DNA of 64,000 nt from Prevotella sp. (GCA_017474515.1 JAFVHN010000098.1:1-64000), one strand, 5' to 3'; shown: positions 53,173-62,214, counted from the stretch's first letter. Program-made: numbers and translations. Notes: a model not told the origin generated them from the sequence alone.

Positions 53173-53291
53173 TAATTTTTATTCATGAAAGTATCCGCCA
53201 AAAACAGGTCAAAACTGAAATGTAAAAATGCTCTCCCTGTTTGGTTGATTGTCTCGAAAAAGGATAAATAATCAGCCTCTCATCAAATCTA

Positions 53292-53323
53292 TTTGCATAA
53301 TTCGATATGTTTTCTTACCTTTG
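53292..53323 (+). promoter_or_regulatory. luxS promoter
   Basis: TTTG (53292-53295) and TACCTTTG (53316-53323) are separated by 20 bp, matching the Bacteroidetes housekeeping promoter. The leader to the luxS start at 53357 would be about 27 nt. Confidence 0.75.
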
Positions 53324-53356
53324 CAGTTGAAAAGGAATTTACTAAAAGAAATTATT

Positions 53357-53851
53357 ATGGAAGTAATACAAAGTTTCACCATTGACCATACGCGTTTGAA
53401 GCCCGGCATCTATGTGTCGCGCCTGGACAGGGGTTTCACGACCTTCGACCTTCGCATCACTGAGCCGAACAAGGAGCCGGCGGTGGCACCTGCCGCCATG
53501 CACAGCCTAGAGCACCTGATGGCGACGTGGTTCCGCAATTCACGCGTGAAGGACGATGTTGTGTATGTGGGGCCTATGGGCTGCCTCACGGGAATGTATA
53601 TCATCATGCGCGAGGGCTATGGCGTTGAGGAGATGCGAGCGCTGACCATGGAGTGCCTGGAATGGATTCTTAGGCAGCAGGCGGTGCCGGCCACGACGCC
53701 TTCGACCTGCGGCAACTGCTTGCTTCACGACCTGCCGATGTGCCAGTGGGAAAGCCGGCGATACCTGGAGCGGCTGAGAAACGATTTCCATTGCGAATAT
53801 ACCAAGTTGCAGGTGGTGCTGGAGGATGGGATGAAGTTTGCGGATGCGTGA
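53357..53851 (+). CDS. luxS: S-ribosylhomocysteine lyase LuxS
   Basis: This 164-residue cytoplasmic enzyme converts S-ribosylhomocysteine to homocysteine and DPD, the precursor of autoinducer-2. The metal site is HSLEH (49-53, His49 and His53) with Cys121 in CGNCLLHDL. The catalytic Cys76 is in GPMGCLTGMY. The start at 53357 matches the family length; a longer frame from 53249 would begin upstream of the promoter. It is monocistronic with a clear promoter. The nucleosidase gene that makes its substrate follows 319 bp downstream on the same strand with its own promoter of the same -7 sequence. Confidence 0.97.
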   Translation: MEVIQSFTIDHTRLKPGIYVSRLDRGFTTFDLRITEPNKEPAVAPAAMHSLEHLMATWFRNSRVKDDVVYVGPMGCLTGMYIIMREGYGVEEMRALTMECLEWILRQQAVPATTPSTCGNCLLHDLPMCQWESRRYLERLRNDFHCEYTKLQVVLEDGMKFADA

Positions 53852-54170
53852 TTGGAATTAGGAGTTAGGAAATAGGAGTTGAGCCCACTTCGGGGTCTCA
53901 AAGGCCTACCCGCAACACCTCTCGTGGGGAGGGGAGAATGTGCGGCCTTTCACCTTTTAACTGGCGGCAGCAATTTTTTTACTCTTTACTGTTCGATTGC
54001 GGACGTGATACATCACGTCCCTACATGAGGCGGGGGATGGTGCAGCCTTTTTCTCCTTTCACTTTTCACTTTTTCTTTTTACCTTAAATTATAAGGTACT
54101 TGCACTCGGAAATGAAAAGAAAAACAAGTTTTCCTTTTGCATTTCGCTCGTTTATCCGTACCTTTGCACC
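53852..54170. other. Intergenic region luxS to nucleosidase gene
   Basis: This 319-bp AT-rich region contains GC-rich hairpin remnants (about 53895-53940), poly-T stretches and the nucleosidase promoter at its right end. No gene was seen. Confidence 0.6.
54136..54166 (+). promoter_or_regulatory. Promoter of the MTA/SAH nucleosidase gene, abutting the start codon
   Basis: TTTG (54136-54139) and TACCTTTG (54159-54166) are exactly 19 bp apart. The -7 box ends only 4 bp before the first ATG at 54171, so transcription would start at or next to the start codon. Confidence 0.75.
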
Positions 54171-54866
54171 ATGATGAAAATAGGTGTTATAATAGCAATG
54201 GAGAAGGAGTTTGTCCGCGTGGCAGCCCTTCTGAGCGACCGGAGCGAGGTGCGCCATGATGGCGGCACGTTCGTGACCGGCCGTCTTGGCGACAATGAGA
54301 TTGTGATGATGCAGTGCGGCATCGGCAAGGTGAACGCCGCCGTGGGCACGGCGCGGCTGCTGGGCTGGTGCCGTCCCGACCTCGTGGTGAGCACCGGCGT
54401 GGCCGGCGGCGCCGACGTAGGGATGAACGTCATGGACGTGGTGGCCAGCACAGAGTGCGTGTATCACGACGTCTATTGCGGCAGCGAAGTGGCCTACGGG
54501 CAGTTCGTGGGCATGCCGGCGCGCTTCCCCTCGCCGACGGAGATTGTGGAGAGGGCGCTGCGGCTGAACGACGATGCGGCGGTGACCACACCCATCCATG
54601 CCGGGCTGATTGTTACCGGCGACTGGTTCGTGGACCAGAAGGAGAAGATGGCCGGCATCCTGCGACTCTTCCCCGAGGCGAAGGCCGTGGACATGGAGAG
54701 CTGCGCCATTGCACATACCTGCCATCTTTACGGCGTGCCCTTCATCTCGCTGCGCATCATCAGCGACATTCCGCTGAAGGACACGCGTGCCAGCCAGTAT
54801 TTTGATTTCTGGAAGAAGGTGGAGGACAGCTCGTTCGAGGTGACGAGGAAATTCTTGGAGAAATAA
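54171..54866 (+). CDS. mtnN: 5'-methylthioadenosine / S-adenosylhomocysteine nucleosidase
   Basis: This 231-residue enzyme splits adenine from SAH and MTA, giving S-ribosylhomocysteine for LuxS. The start KIGVIIAMEKEF is the family N-terminus, GIGKVNAAVGTARLL is the typical core, VDMESCAIAHTC holds the ribose-binding Met-Glu, and ISDIPLKDT carries the catalytic Asp. The first codons read ATGATG, so translation starts at 54171 or 54174; no later start would keep the N-terminal strand. The promoter leaves almost no leader, so the mRNA may be leaderless. It acts in the cytoplasm. Confidence 0.95.
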   Translation: MMKIGVIIAMEKEFVRVAALLSDRSEVRHDGGTFVTGRLGDNEIVMMQCGIGKVNAAVGTARLLGWCRPDLVVSTGVAGGADVGMNVMDVVASTECVYHDVYCGSEVAYGQFVGMPARFPSPTEIVERALRLNDDAAVTTPIHAGLIVTGDWFVDQKEKMAGILRLFPEAKAVDMESCAIAHTCHLYGVPFISLRIISDIPLKDTRASQYFDFWKKVEDSSFEVTRKFLEK

Positions 54867-54912
54867 GGCCCTCTCTAATCCCCCCTTGGGGTGAAGACGT
54901 ACGGGCACAAGG

Positions 54913-54972
54913 CTGCCGCCATCAGTGACGTCTAAACTCCCACACTCCCACACTCCTAAACTCCTATACTAC
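54913..54972 (-). repeat. Octamer dispersed repeat, copy D
   Basis: GCCGCCATCAGTGACGTC followed by about six degenerate TAAACTCC / CACACTCC octamers, just upstream of the YfhO-type gene. Confidence 0.6.
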
Positions 54973-55002
54973 ATTAAAGAGAAATATAATAAAACATAGA
55001 CA

Positions 55003-57543
55003 ATGAAAAACTGGAAAATCATCTTGCCCGACCTTCTGGCCGTGGTGCTTTTTGTGCTCATTTCGTTTGCCTACTTCTTTCCAGCCGACATAGAAGGGCG
55101 CATTCTCTATCGCCACGACGCGTCGGCCGGCGTGGGACTGGGCCAGGAGGCCAAGGTGTTCAAGGAGACCACGGGGAAGACGACGCGCTGGACGAACAGC
55201 GCCTTTAGCGGCATGCCCACCTATCAGTCGGCGCCGTCGTATAACAGCACCACCACGCTGGGGCACCTTGTGAAGGGCTACCACCTGTGGCTGCCCGAAA
55301 ACGTGTGGTTCCTGTTCGCCTACCTGCTGGGATTCTATATCCTGTTGCGCGCTTTCGACTTCAGGCAGTGGATGGCGGCACTTGGAGCCGTGGCGTGGGC
55401 CTTCAGCAGCTATTTCCTCATCATCATTGCCGCCGGACACATCTGGAAGGTGTGGGCGCTGGCCTACCTGCCGCCCATGATTGCCGGCATTGTGCTGGCC
55501 TACAGTGGGAAATACCTGTGGGGCTTCCTGTTGGCGGCGGTGTTCTCGGCCTTTGAAATCTACGCCAACCATGTGCAGATGACCTATTACTACCTGTTCA
55601 TCATCCTGTTCATGGTGGTGGCCTTCCTCATCGACGCCATTCAGAAGAAGCAAATGGCCCGTTTCCTCAAGGCCACGGCGGTGTGCGTGGTGGCCGGAGC
55701 CATCGGCGTGTGCGCCAATCTCTCGAACCTCTACCACACCTGGCAATATTCTCAGGAGACCATGCGCGGCAAGAGCGAACTGGTGAAAGCCGATGCCGCC
55801 AACCAGACCAGTTCGGGCCTGGACCGCGACTACATCACGCAATGGAGCTACGGCATTGGTGAAACGTGGACGCTGCTGGTGCCCAATGCCAAGGGCGGTG
55901 CCTCGATGCCCCTGTCGGAAAGCAAGACGGCCATGGACAAGGCCGATCCGCAGCTGACCGATTTCTATCCTTATTTCCAGCAATACTGGGGCGAGCAGCC
56001 CGGCACCAGCGGTCCTGTCTATGTGGGCGCCTTCGTGCTCATGTTGTTCGTGCTCGGACTGTTCCTGGTGAAAGGTCCCATGAAGTGGGCGCTGCTGGCC
56101 GTGACGGTGCTGAGCATCCTGCTTTCGTGGGGAAAGAATTTCATGCCATTCACCGACTTCTTCCTCGATTATGTGCCCATGTACGCCAAGTTCCGCACGG
56201 TGGCCAGCATCCTGGTGATTGCCGAGTTCACCATTCCACTCCTGGCCATGATGGGCTTGCGCGAGGTGGTGAGGAGCGTGAAAGGTGCGCCCGGTGCGGC
56301 CTCTCAGAAAACGCTCATGAAGAGCATCTATGCCAGCTTTGCACTCACCGGCGGCGTCTGCCTGCTGTTTGCGCTGGCCCCGGGAATGTTTTTCGACTTC
56401 ATTTCCTCATACGACATCAGGATGGCGGGCGACATCCAGAACGCCATCATGCAACAGCAACCCGATGAAACGGGCGTGCAGGCCATGCTCCTGTCGAGCC
56501 TGGAGCCCATGCACAAGGCCGTGTTCGTGGCCGACTGCTGGCGCTCGCTGGGCATCATCGTGGTGGGCACTCTGCTCCTGCTGCTCTTCCGCATGGGGAA
56601 GCTGAAAGGCAGCGTTGCCGTCGGTGCCATGCTGGTGCTCTGCCTGGCCGACATGTGGTCGGTGGACAAGCGCTACCTGAACGACCAGATGTTTGTGCCA
56701 AAGAGCGAGCGCGATGCACCACAGGCCAAAACGAGCACCGACGAAATCATCTTGCAAGACAAGAGCGACCAGGGCAATTACCGCGTGCTCAACCTTGCCA
56801 GCAATACGTTCAACGAAAACGAAACTTCCTATTACCACAAGAGCATCGGCGGCTATCATGCCGCAAAACTGCGCCGTTACCAGGAAATCATCGACGCCTA
56901 CCTGATGCCCGAGATGCAGCAGATGTCGGTGGCCATTGCCAATGCCGCCGGCGACATGACGAAGGTGAACGGCGACAGCCTCTGGCCGCTGATGAACATG
57001 CTCAACGCCCGATATGTGGTGGTGCCGCTTCAGAACAACGAAACCGTGCCGCTGAAGAATGTCTATGCCTACGGCAATGCGTGGTTCGTAGATAAAATCA
57101 ACTATGTGGACAATGCCAACGAGGAACTGGATGGGCTTGGAAAACTGCAACTGCGACATGAGGCCGTGGCCGACAAGAAGTTCCAGGAACAGCTGGGGCA
57201 GGCAGTGGAACAAGACAACGAATCGGTGGTGAAACTCACTGCCTATGAGCCCAATCACCTCACCTACGAGGTGGAGTCGGGAAAAGGAGGCGTCGTCGTG
57301 TTCTCCGAAATCTATTATCCCGGATGGACAGCCACCATCGACGGAGAGGAGGCCACCCTGGGCAGGGCCGACTATGTGCTGCGTGCACTGCAGGTGAAAC
57401 CCGGAAAGCACCAGGTGGAACTGATGTTCTACCCCAAGAGCATAGAAAGAACGGAGGCCGTGGCATACGCGGCACTGGCACTGCTGGCGCTGGCACTGCT
57501 TTATGTGGTCTTTACTGAAATAAGGAAACAGAGGAAATCGTGA
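55003..57543 (+). CDS. YfhO-family polytopic membrane protein
   Basis: This 846-residue inner-membrane protein begins with a hydrophobic segment (IILPDLLAVVLFVLISFAYFF) and has about ten or more further membrane helices. A soluble stretch follows (about 560-810), and a final helix (AYAALALLALALLYVVF) precedes a basic C-terminus. The late soluble part includes EIYYPGWTATIDGEEA, which is characteristic of YfhO proteins. YfhO relatives are linked to glycosylation of surface polymers from lipid-linked sugars. It overlaps fkp by 4 bp (GTGA), which ties it to GDP-fucose supply. The specific acceptor is unknown. Confidence 0.85.
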   Translation: MKNWKIILPDLLAVVLFVLISFAYFFPADIEGRILYRHDASAGVGLGQEAKVFKETTGKTTRWTNSAFSGMPTYQSAPSYNSTTTLGHLVKGYHLWLPENVWFLFAYLLGFYILLRAFDFRQWMAALGAVAWAFSSYFLIIIAAGHIWKVWALAYLPPMIAGIVLAYSGKYLWGFLLAAVFSAFEIYANHVQMTYYYLFIILFMVVAFLIDAIQKKQMARFLKATAVCVVAGAIGVCANLSNLYHTWQYSQETMRGKSELVKADAANQTSSGLDRDYITQWSYGIGETWTLLVPNAKGGASMPLSESKTAMDKADPQLTDFYPYFQQYWGEQPGTSGPVYVGAFVLMLFVLGLFLVKGPMKWALLAVTVLSILLSWGKNFMPFTDFFLDYVPMYAKFRTVASILVIAEFTIPLLAMMGLREVVRSVKGAPGAASQKTLMKSIYASFALTGGVCLLFALAPGMFFDFISSYDIRMAGDIQNAIMQQQPDETGVQAMLLSSLEPMHKAVFVADCWRSLGIIVVGTLLLLLFRMGKLKGSVAVGAMLVLCLADMWSVDKRYLNDQMFVPKSERDAPQAKTSTDEIILQDKSDQGNYRVLNLASNTFNENETSYYHKSIGGYHAAKLRRYQEIIDAYLMPEMQQMSVAIANAAGDMTKVNGDSLWPLMNMLNARYVVVPLQNNETVPLKNVYAYGNAWFVDKINYVDNANEELDGLGKLQLRHEAVADKKFQEQLGQAVEQDNESVVKLTAYEPNHLTYEVESGKGGVVVFSEIYYPGWTATIDGEEATLGRADYVLRALQVKPGKHQVELMFYPKSIERTEAVAYAALALLALALLYVVFTEIRKQRKS

Positions 57544-60383
57544 AAAAACTGCTTTCACTACCGCCAAACCTCGTGAACTGTTTTCACGACGTGACGGGTT
57601 ACGACAAGGGAGAATGGTTCTGCACCAGTGACCCCGTGGGCCACAAACTCGGAAGCGGCGGAGGAAGCATCCACCTGCTGCGCGAGGCTTTCAAGGCCAT
57701 GGGGCGGCAGGGGCAGACCTTCGACCAGTGGCTGTCGGAAGACAAGCGCCTGCTGCTGCATGCGGGAGGACAGAGCCGGCGGCTGCCCGCCTACGCTCCG
57801 TCGGGGAAGGTGCTCACGCCCATTCCCGTGTTCCGGTGGGAGAGGGGACAGCGGCTGTCGCAAGACCTGCTGTCGCTGCAGGTGCCGCTGTATCAGAAGA
57901 TTTTGGAGGCAGCCCCCGACAGCCTTCACACCATGATAGTAAGCGGCGACGTGCTCATCAGGACCACACAGCCGCTGCAGCCCATTCCCGCCGCCGACGT
58001 GGTGTGCTACGGATTGTGGCTGCCGCCCGAGATTGCCACCAACCACGGGGTGTTCGTATCGTCGAGGCTGTCGCCAAGCACCCTTCAGTACATGCTTCAA
58101 AAACCATCGCGCAAGGTGCTGGGAGAACTGACGAAAAATTGTTATTTTCTCACCGACATCGGCATCTGGATGTTGAGCGACAAGGCCGTGAAGCTGTTGG
58201 AGAAACGCTCTGTTCACAATGGAGAAACGTGCAACTACGACCTCTATGGACAGTTCGGCTGCGCCTTGGGCAAAGCACCGGCCGTTGACGACGAGGAACT
58301 CAGGCAACTCTCTGTGGTCGTGCTTCCATTGCCCGGCGGACAGTTCTATCATTTCGGCACCTCGCCCGAAATCATTTCAAGCTCGCTGGCCATTCAACAT
58401 TTGGTGACCGACCAGCGGGAAATCATGCATCATTCGCTGAAGCCCCATCCCGCCATCTTCATTCAAAATTCTGTCTGCCAGACAGAAATCTCTCAGAGCA
58501 ACCAGAATGTTTGGATTGAGAACAGCTGGATGGGGAAGGGGTGGCGGCTGTCGTGCGACAACATCGTTACGGGCGTTCCCGAAAACGACTGGGCCATAGA
58601 CCTGAAACCCGGACAATGTGTCGATATTGTCCCTGTGGGTGAGAGCGAATACTGTGTTCGTCCCTACGGTTTCCGCGACCAGTTCCGCGGTGACGTCGGC
58701 GATTGCTCCACCATGTTCCTGGGGCAGTCCTTTACGTCGTGGGCGGCGGAAAGAAATATCAGTCCGGCAACCATCGATGGCGGAAGCGACTTGCAGAGTG
58801 CCCGCATTTTCCCCATTGTGGAAAAGCTTGACGATGCCGGACGGTTATTGCGATGGATGCTCTCCAATCCCGGCGACACGGAAGCGAAAACCTTGTGGGA
58901 GGAGTGCCGGAAGGCGAGTGCCGACGACATCTCTTGCGAGGCCGACATCATTCGCCTCACCCGGCAGCGCTCACGCTTTCGTGCCGAAAACTGGCAACAA
59001 CTTGCCGCCAACCACCGCCACAGCGTATTTTATCAGACCGACCTTGAGGATGCCGCTCGCGAATTTGCCCTTTATGACGTGCCTTGTCCGAAGCCCATTG
59101 CCGACGACGAGCCACTTATGAAACGCATTCACGACAGCATGTTCCGCGCAGAATTGGAAAGGCGGCGGGGCGGCGACGGCGCGGAAAACGAGCAGAAGGC
59201 GTTCAGCCTATTGCGTGCAGGACTGATGGAGCCTGTGGTGCAAGACAAGCAAAGCCCTGTCATGTCGGTATATCCCGACCAGATTGTCTGGGGGCGCAGT
59301 CCCGTGCGCATTGATATTGCCGGCGGCTGGACCGACACGCCGCCCTACTGCCTTATGGAGGGCGGCAGCGTGGTCAACCTTGCCATCAACCTGAACGGCC
59401 AGCCACCATTGCAGGTTTATGTAAGGCCTTGCCGTCAGTACCACATCATCCTGCGAAGCATCGACCTCGGAGCTGCTGAGCAGGTGTCCACCTACGACGA
59501 GCTCTACGATTTCCACCATGTGGGCAGTCCGTTCTCCATTCCCAAGGCCGCGCTGGTGCTTGCCGGTTTCCATCCATGTTTCTCGCTCGAGAACTTTGGT
59601 TCGCTGGAACGCCAGCTGGCTCATCTCGGCTGTGGCATTGAGCTGACACTCCTTTCGGCCATCCCTGCCGGAAGTGGCTTAGGCACCAGTTCCATCCTGG
59701 CGGCTACCGTCTTGGGAGCATTGAGCGATTTCTGTGGACTGAAATGGGACAAGAACGAAATTGGCAACCGCACCCTCGTGCTGGAGCAGCTGCTTACCAC
59801 CGGCGGAGGATGGCAAGACCAGTACGGCGGCATCTTGCAGGGCGTGAAACTCTTGCAGACACGCAGCGGCTTCGACCAGAGTCCCGTGGTGCGCTGGTTG
59901 CCCTCCGACCTGTTCCTGCAGCCCGACTTCGCCCCCTGCCACCTTTTATATTATACGGGCATCACCCGCACGGCCAAGACCATCCTGACAACCATTGTCA
60001 GGCGAATGTTCCTCAACCAGCACGAGGAGCTGGCTCTGCTGCGTCAGATGAAAGAGCACACCACCGCCATGTTTGAGGCCATACAGCGGGCCGACTTCCA
60101 GAAGATGGGGCAGCTGGTGGGCCTTTCCTGGTTGCAGAACCGCACCATCGATAGCGGCACCGATCCCGAGGAGGTGCGCAGCATCACCCGGCTGGTCGAT
60201 GATTTCTGTCTGGGCTATAAACTGGCCGGTGCCGGCGGCGGCGGCTATCTCTACATGATTGCCAAGGACGTGGAGGCGGCGGCACGCATCAAGAGTGTGC
60301 TCAGCCAGCTGCAACCCAACGCCAATGCACGTTTTGTGGAACTCAGCCTCAGCAACACAGGGCTGCAGGTGAGCAGGAGTTAG
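57540..60383 (+). CDS. fkp: Bifunctional L-fucokinase / GDP-L-fucose pyrophosphorylase
   Basis: This 947-residue enzyme has its length and domain order as in Bacteroides Fkp. The N-terminal half (about 1-570) is the nucleotidyltransferase with a beta-helical part; GSGGGSIHLL near 37 is the nucleotide loop. The C-terminal half is a GHMP kinase, with PVRIDIAGGWTDTPP near 589, IPAGSGLGTSSI near 710 and LAGAGGGGYLYM near 897. It phosphorylates free L-fucose and activates it to GDP-fucose in the cytoplasm, feeding capsule or O-glycan fucosylation. The start is GTG at 57540, overlapping the YfhO stop as GTGA; no nearer ATG gives the full N-terminus. GSCFA follows after 5 bp. Confidence 0.96.
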   Translation: MKKLLSLPPNLVNCFHDVTGYDKGEWFCTSDPVGHKLGSGGGSIHLLREAFKAMGRQGQTFDQWLSEDKRLLLHAGGQSRRLPAYAPSGKVLTPIPVFRWERGQRLSQDLLSLQVPLYQKILEAAPDSLHTMIVSGDVLIRTTQPLQPIPAADVVCYGLWLPPEIATNHGVFVSSRLSPSTLQYMLQKPSRKVLGELTKNCYFLTDIGIWMLSDKAVKLLEKRSVHNGETCNYDLYGQFGCALGKAPAVDDEELRQLSVVVLPLPGGQFYHFGTSPEIISSSLAIQHLVTDQREIMHHSLKPHPAIFIQNSVCQTEISQSNQNVWIENSWMGKGWRLSCDNIVTGVPENDWAIDLKPGQCVDIVPVGESEYCVRPYGFRDQFRGDVGDCSTMFLGQSFTSWAAERNISPATIDGGSDLQSARIFPIVEKLDDAGRLLRWMLSNPGDTEAKTLWEECRKASADDISCEADIIRLTRQRSRFRAENWQQLAANHRHSVFYQTDLEDAAREFALYDVPCPKPIADDEPLMKRIHDSMFRAELERRRGGDGAENEQKAFSLLRAGLMEPVVQDKQSPVMSVYPDQIVWGRSPVRIDIAGGWTDTPPYCLMEGGSVVNLAINLNGQPPLQVYVRPCRQYHIILRSIDLGAAEQVSTYDELYDFHHVGSPFSIPKAALVLAGFHPCFSLENFGSLERQLAHLGCGIELTLLSAIPAGSGLGTSSILAATVLGALSDFCGLKWDKNEIGNRTLVLEQLLTTGGGWQDQYGGILQGVKLLQTRSGFDQSPVVRWLPSDLFLQPDFAPCHLLYYTGITRTAKTILTTIVRRMFLNQHEELALLRQMKEHTTAMFEAIQRADFQKMGQLVGLSWLQNRTIDSGTDPEEVRSITRLVDDFCLGYKLAGAGGGGYLYMIAKDVEAAARIKSVLSQLQPNANARFVELSLSNTGLQVSRS

Positions 60384-60388
60384 CATCT

Positions 60389-61273
60389 ATGAACACTGGC
60401 GTGGAACTTTTCAGGACTTGCGTTGACACGGGCTGCCCTACATGGAAAATCGTGCCCTGTCACCGCATGCTGTTCGTGGGCAGCTGTTTTGCGGCAAGCA
60501 TGGGAAAACTGTTTACCGACAACTGTTTCCAGACGCTGGTCAACCCCTACGGCGTGATGTACAATCCCGCCAGCGTGCTCCACACCTTGGAGCGGCTTTC
60601 GCAAGAGGACAACCTCTTCCAGCCCGACGTGGCCATTGTCACGTTGGGCACCAATCATGTCTATATCTTAAAGGAAAACGGGCTGATTGTTGACAATTGC
60701 AACAAACAGCCCCATCACCTGTTCCGTGAAGAAGAACTCTCGGTGGAGCAGTGTCGCCGTTATCTCGAGCGTTGTGTGCAGTTGTTGAGGCAAATGAACA
60801 GTCAGGTGCACATCATTTTCACCGTCAGCCCCATCCGCTATGCCAAGTACGGCTTCCATGGCAGCCAGCTGTCGAAGGCCACCCTCCTGTTGGCATGCCA
60901 TGAACTCTTGCAAAGCGAACAGGCCGTGAACTATTTCCCGGCTTACGAAATTGTCAACGACGAGTTGCGCGATTACCGTTTCTACGCTTCCGACATGCTC
61001 CATCCCTCAGAGCAGGCCGTGGACTATATCTTCCGCCGCTTTGCCCAAGCCTTTTTCTCGGAGGAAGCCGTCAGGTTTGTTGACGACTGGCAGCCCCTTG
61101 CCAAGGCCCTCGCCCACAGGCCCCTCCATCCTGGCAGTGCCGAGCATGAACGCTTCTTGGAGGCCACGCGCCGGCAACTGTCCGCTTTCAGGGAGAAATA
61201 TCCCTTCACTGGCGAGCCAGCTCCAATGCCTCTGACTTCATCTGAGGCGCCAGGTCCTCATACGCAACCTTGA
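60389..61273 (+). CDS. GSCFA-domain protein (SGNH-like)
   Basis: This 294-residue protein has the defining motif FVGSCFAASMGK near residue 30. Other family stretches are VTLGTNHVYILKENG and TVSPIRYAKYG, with ASDMLHPSEQA giving the C-terminal Asp-x-x-His. The Ser-Gly-Asn-His arrangement suggests an esterase or acetyl-transferring enzyme of the SGNH superfamily, though the reaction is not known to me. No signal peptide is present. It is last of the YfhO-fkp-GSCFA operon (5-bp gap), so a role in modifying a fucosylated glycan is plausible. Its last 68 bp overlap the convergent gene at 61206-62093. Confidence 0.9.
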   Translation: MNTGVELFRTCVDTGCPTWKIVPCHRMLFVGSCFAASMGKLFTDNCFQTLVNPYGVMYNPASVLHTLERLSQEDNLFQPDVAIVTLGTNHVYILKENGLIVDNCNKQPHHLFREEELSVEQCRRYLERCVQLLRQMNSQVHIIFTVSPIRYAKYGFHGSQLSKATLLLACHELLQSEQAVNYFPAYEIVNDELRDYRFYASDMLHPSEQAVDYIFRRFAQAFFSEEAVRFVDDWQPLAKALAHRPLHPGSAEHERFLEATRRQLSAFREKYPFTGEPAPMPLTSSEAPGPHTQP

Positions 61274-62093
61274 ATTTCGGCTGCCCCATGCCCCAGGCGG
61301 AAATTTCGTAGAACTGGTAGATGAACGCCAGGCTGTCCTTCTCAAAGATTGGGGCGTCGGGGAGCGGCAGGTGCTCAAAGTCTTCACATAAAGTAAGTTG
61401 TGTCAACAGTTCCTCGTCGCTGGTTACGTTGAAATACTTTTTCAGCCCGCTTTTTATGATGTCCTGCATGTAGTGTTCGTCCGCGAGCACATCGTCCCAG
61501 CTCATCAGCACTCCGTCGGCCTTGCGGAAGGTGATGCCGCTGTCGTAGGCCAGTTCGTGCAAGCCACCCCTGTAGGTGAGCCACGACACGTTGTAGGTGA
61601 CATATTTCGGCGTTTCGCAATTCACCGTGAAATCAACAGCCCATTCAAAAGTCATATCGTTCCTGAAATCGTCGTCGTCGATTTTTTCCCGAAGCCCCGT
61701 GACCTCATCGGTGAGGCTCATTCCGACGTTTTCCACATAGAGCTTGAGTTGTTTGTTTGCCAACTCCGGGTTGTTGGAAAAGGCTGTTGGAATGTCTTCC
61801 TCCTCAATGTTTCCCTCTTGTCCGAGCAAGTCATACAGCACCCCCTTGATGGCATCCTTCAGATGGCTGGGACCGCTCACGGGATAATCGGCCGTTACCC
61901 TGCATACGGCCTTCTTGTTGTCGAAGATGTGCTCAAAACGCTTGTAGGCAAAGGTGCTGTCGTTGCCAAACGTTGCGATTTCTTCTTTCAGCGTGGAAGT
62001 GTATTTCTTAAGCGGCAGCTGGTAAATGCCGACGCCGATGGCTGCCACTAAAGCAACCGCCAACCACCATTTTTTCCTGTTTTTCCTTTTCAT
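61206..62093 (-). CDS. Membrane-anchored DUF3298 (RsiV-like) protein
   Basis: This 295-residue protein starts at the ATG at 62093, just before a basic stretch and a membrane segment (WWLAVALVAAIGVGIYQLPL). The longer frame from 62216 adds 41 low-complexity residues and crosses the promoter. The body has a DUF4163-like first part and a DUF3298-like second part (GLHELAYDSGITFRKADG, SWDDVLADEHYM). Such proteins include the lysozyme-binding RsiV; here no sigma factor is adjacent, so that role is not implied. It is probably anchored in the inner membrane facing the periplasm. Its 3' end overlaps the GSCFA gene. Promoter at 62117-62148. Confidence 0.8.
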   Translation of the reverse strand: MKRKNRKKWWLAVALVAAIGVGIYQLPLKKYTSTLKEEIATFGNDSTFAYKRFEHIFDNKKAVCRVTADYPVSGPSHLKDAIKGVLYDLLGQEGNIEEEDIPTAFSNNPELANKQLKLYVENVGMSLTDEVTGLREKIDDDDFRNDMTFEWAVDFTVNCETPKYVTYNVSWLTYRGGLHELAYDSGITFRKADGVLMSWDDVLADEHYMQDIIKSGLKKYFNVTSDEELLTQLTLCEDFEHLPLPDAPIFEKDSLAFIYQFYEISAWGMGQPKFKVAYEDLAPQMKSEALELARQ

Positions 62094-62116
62094 GGGTTCA
62101 GAAGTTATTCTAAATG

Positions 62117-62148
62117 CAAAAGTAGTGTTTTTTTTCCTTTCACGCAAG
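62117..62148 (-). promoter_or_regulatory. Promoter of the DUF3298 gene
   Basis: TACTTTTG (complement of 62117-62124) has a TTTG-like CTTG (complement of 62145-62148) 20 bp upstream. The leader would be about 18 nt. Confidence 0.5.
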
Positions 62149-62182
62149 CCGCCACGTTCTTTTTTTTTGACGTTTACATAAA

Positions 62183-62214
62183 CAAAAAAGGCGCAACCGT
62201 CAAGCGGTTGCGCC
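62183..62214 (-). terminator. Intrinsic terminator of the beta-barrel protein gene
   Basis: A perfect 10-bp GC-rich stem (62190-62199 with 62205-62214, 5-nt loop) is followed on the minus strand by a T6 run (62184-62189). It lies 41 bp after the stop at 62256. Confidence 0.9.

Larger units (their letters stand above)
52748..53356. other. Divergent intergenic region, GH105 / luxS
   Basis: It contains the probable GH105 promoter, copy 4 of the palindromic repeat and the luxS promoter. It marks the right edge of the polysaccharide island. No gene was seen. Confidence 0.7.

Noticed and set aside
53249..53356. Upstream start for luxS
   Set aside because: It lies upstream of the promoter and exceeds the family length.
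52748..54170. Possible SAM or SAH riboswitch near luxS and the nucleosidase gene
   Set aside because: Leaders are too short (about 27 and 0 nt) and no conserved riboswitch core was recognised.
54084..54953. 289-residue minus-strand frame opposite the nucleosidase gene
   Set aside because: Shadow frame; covers promoter and coding region of an evident gene.
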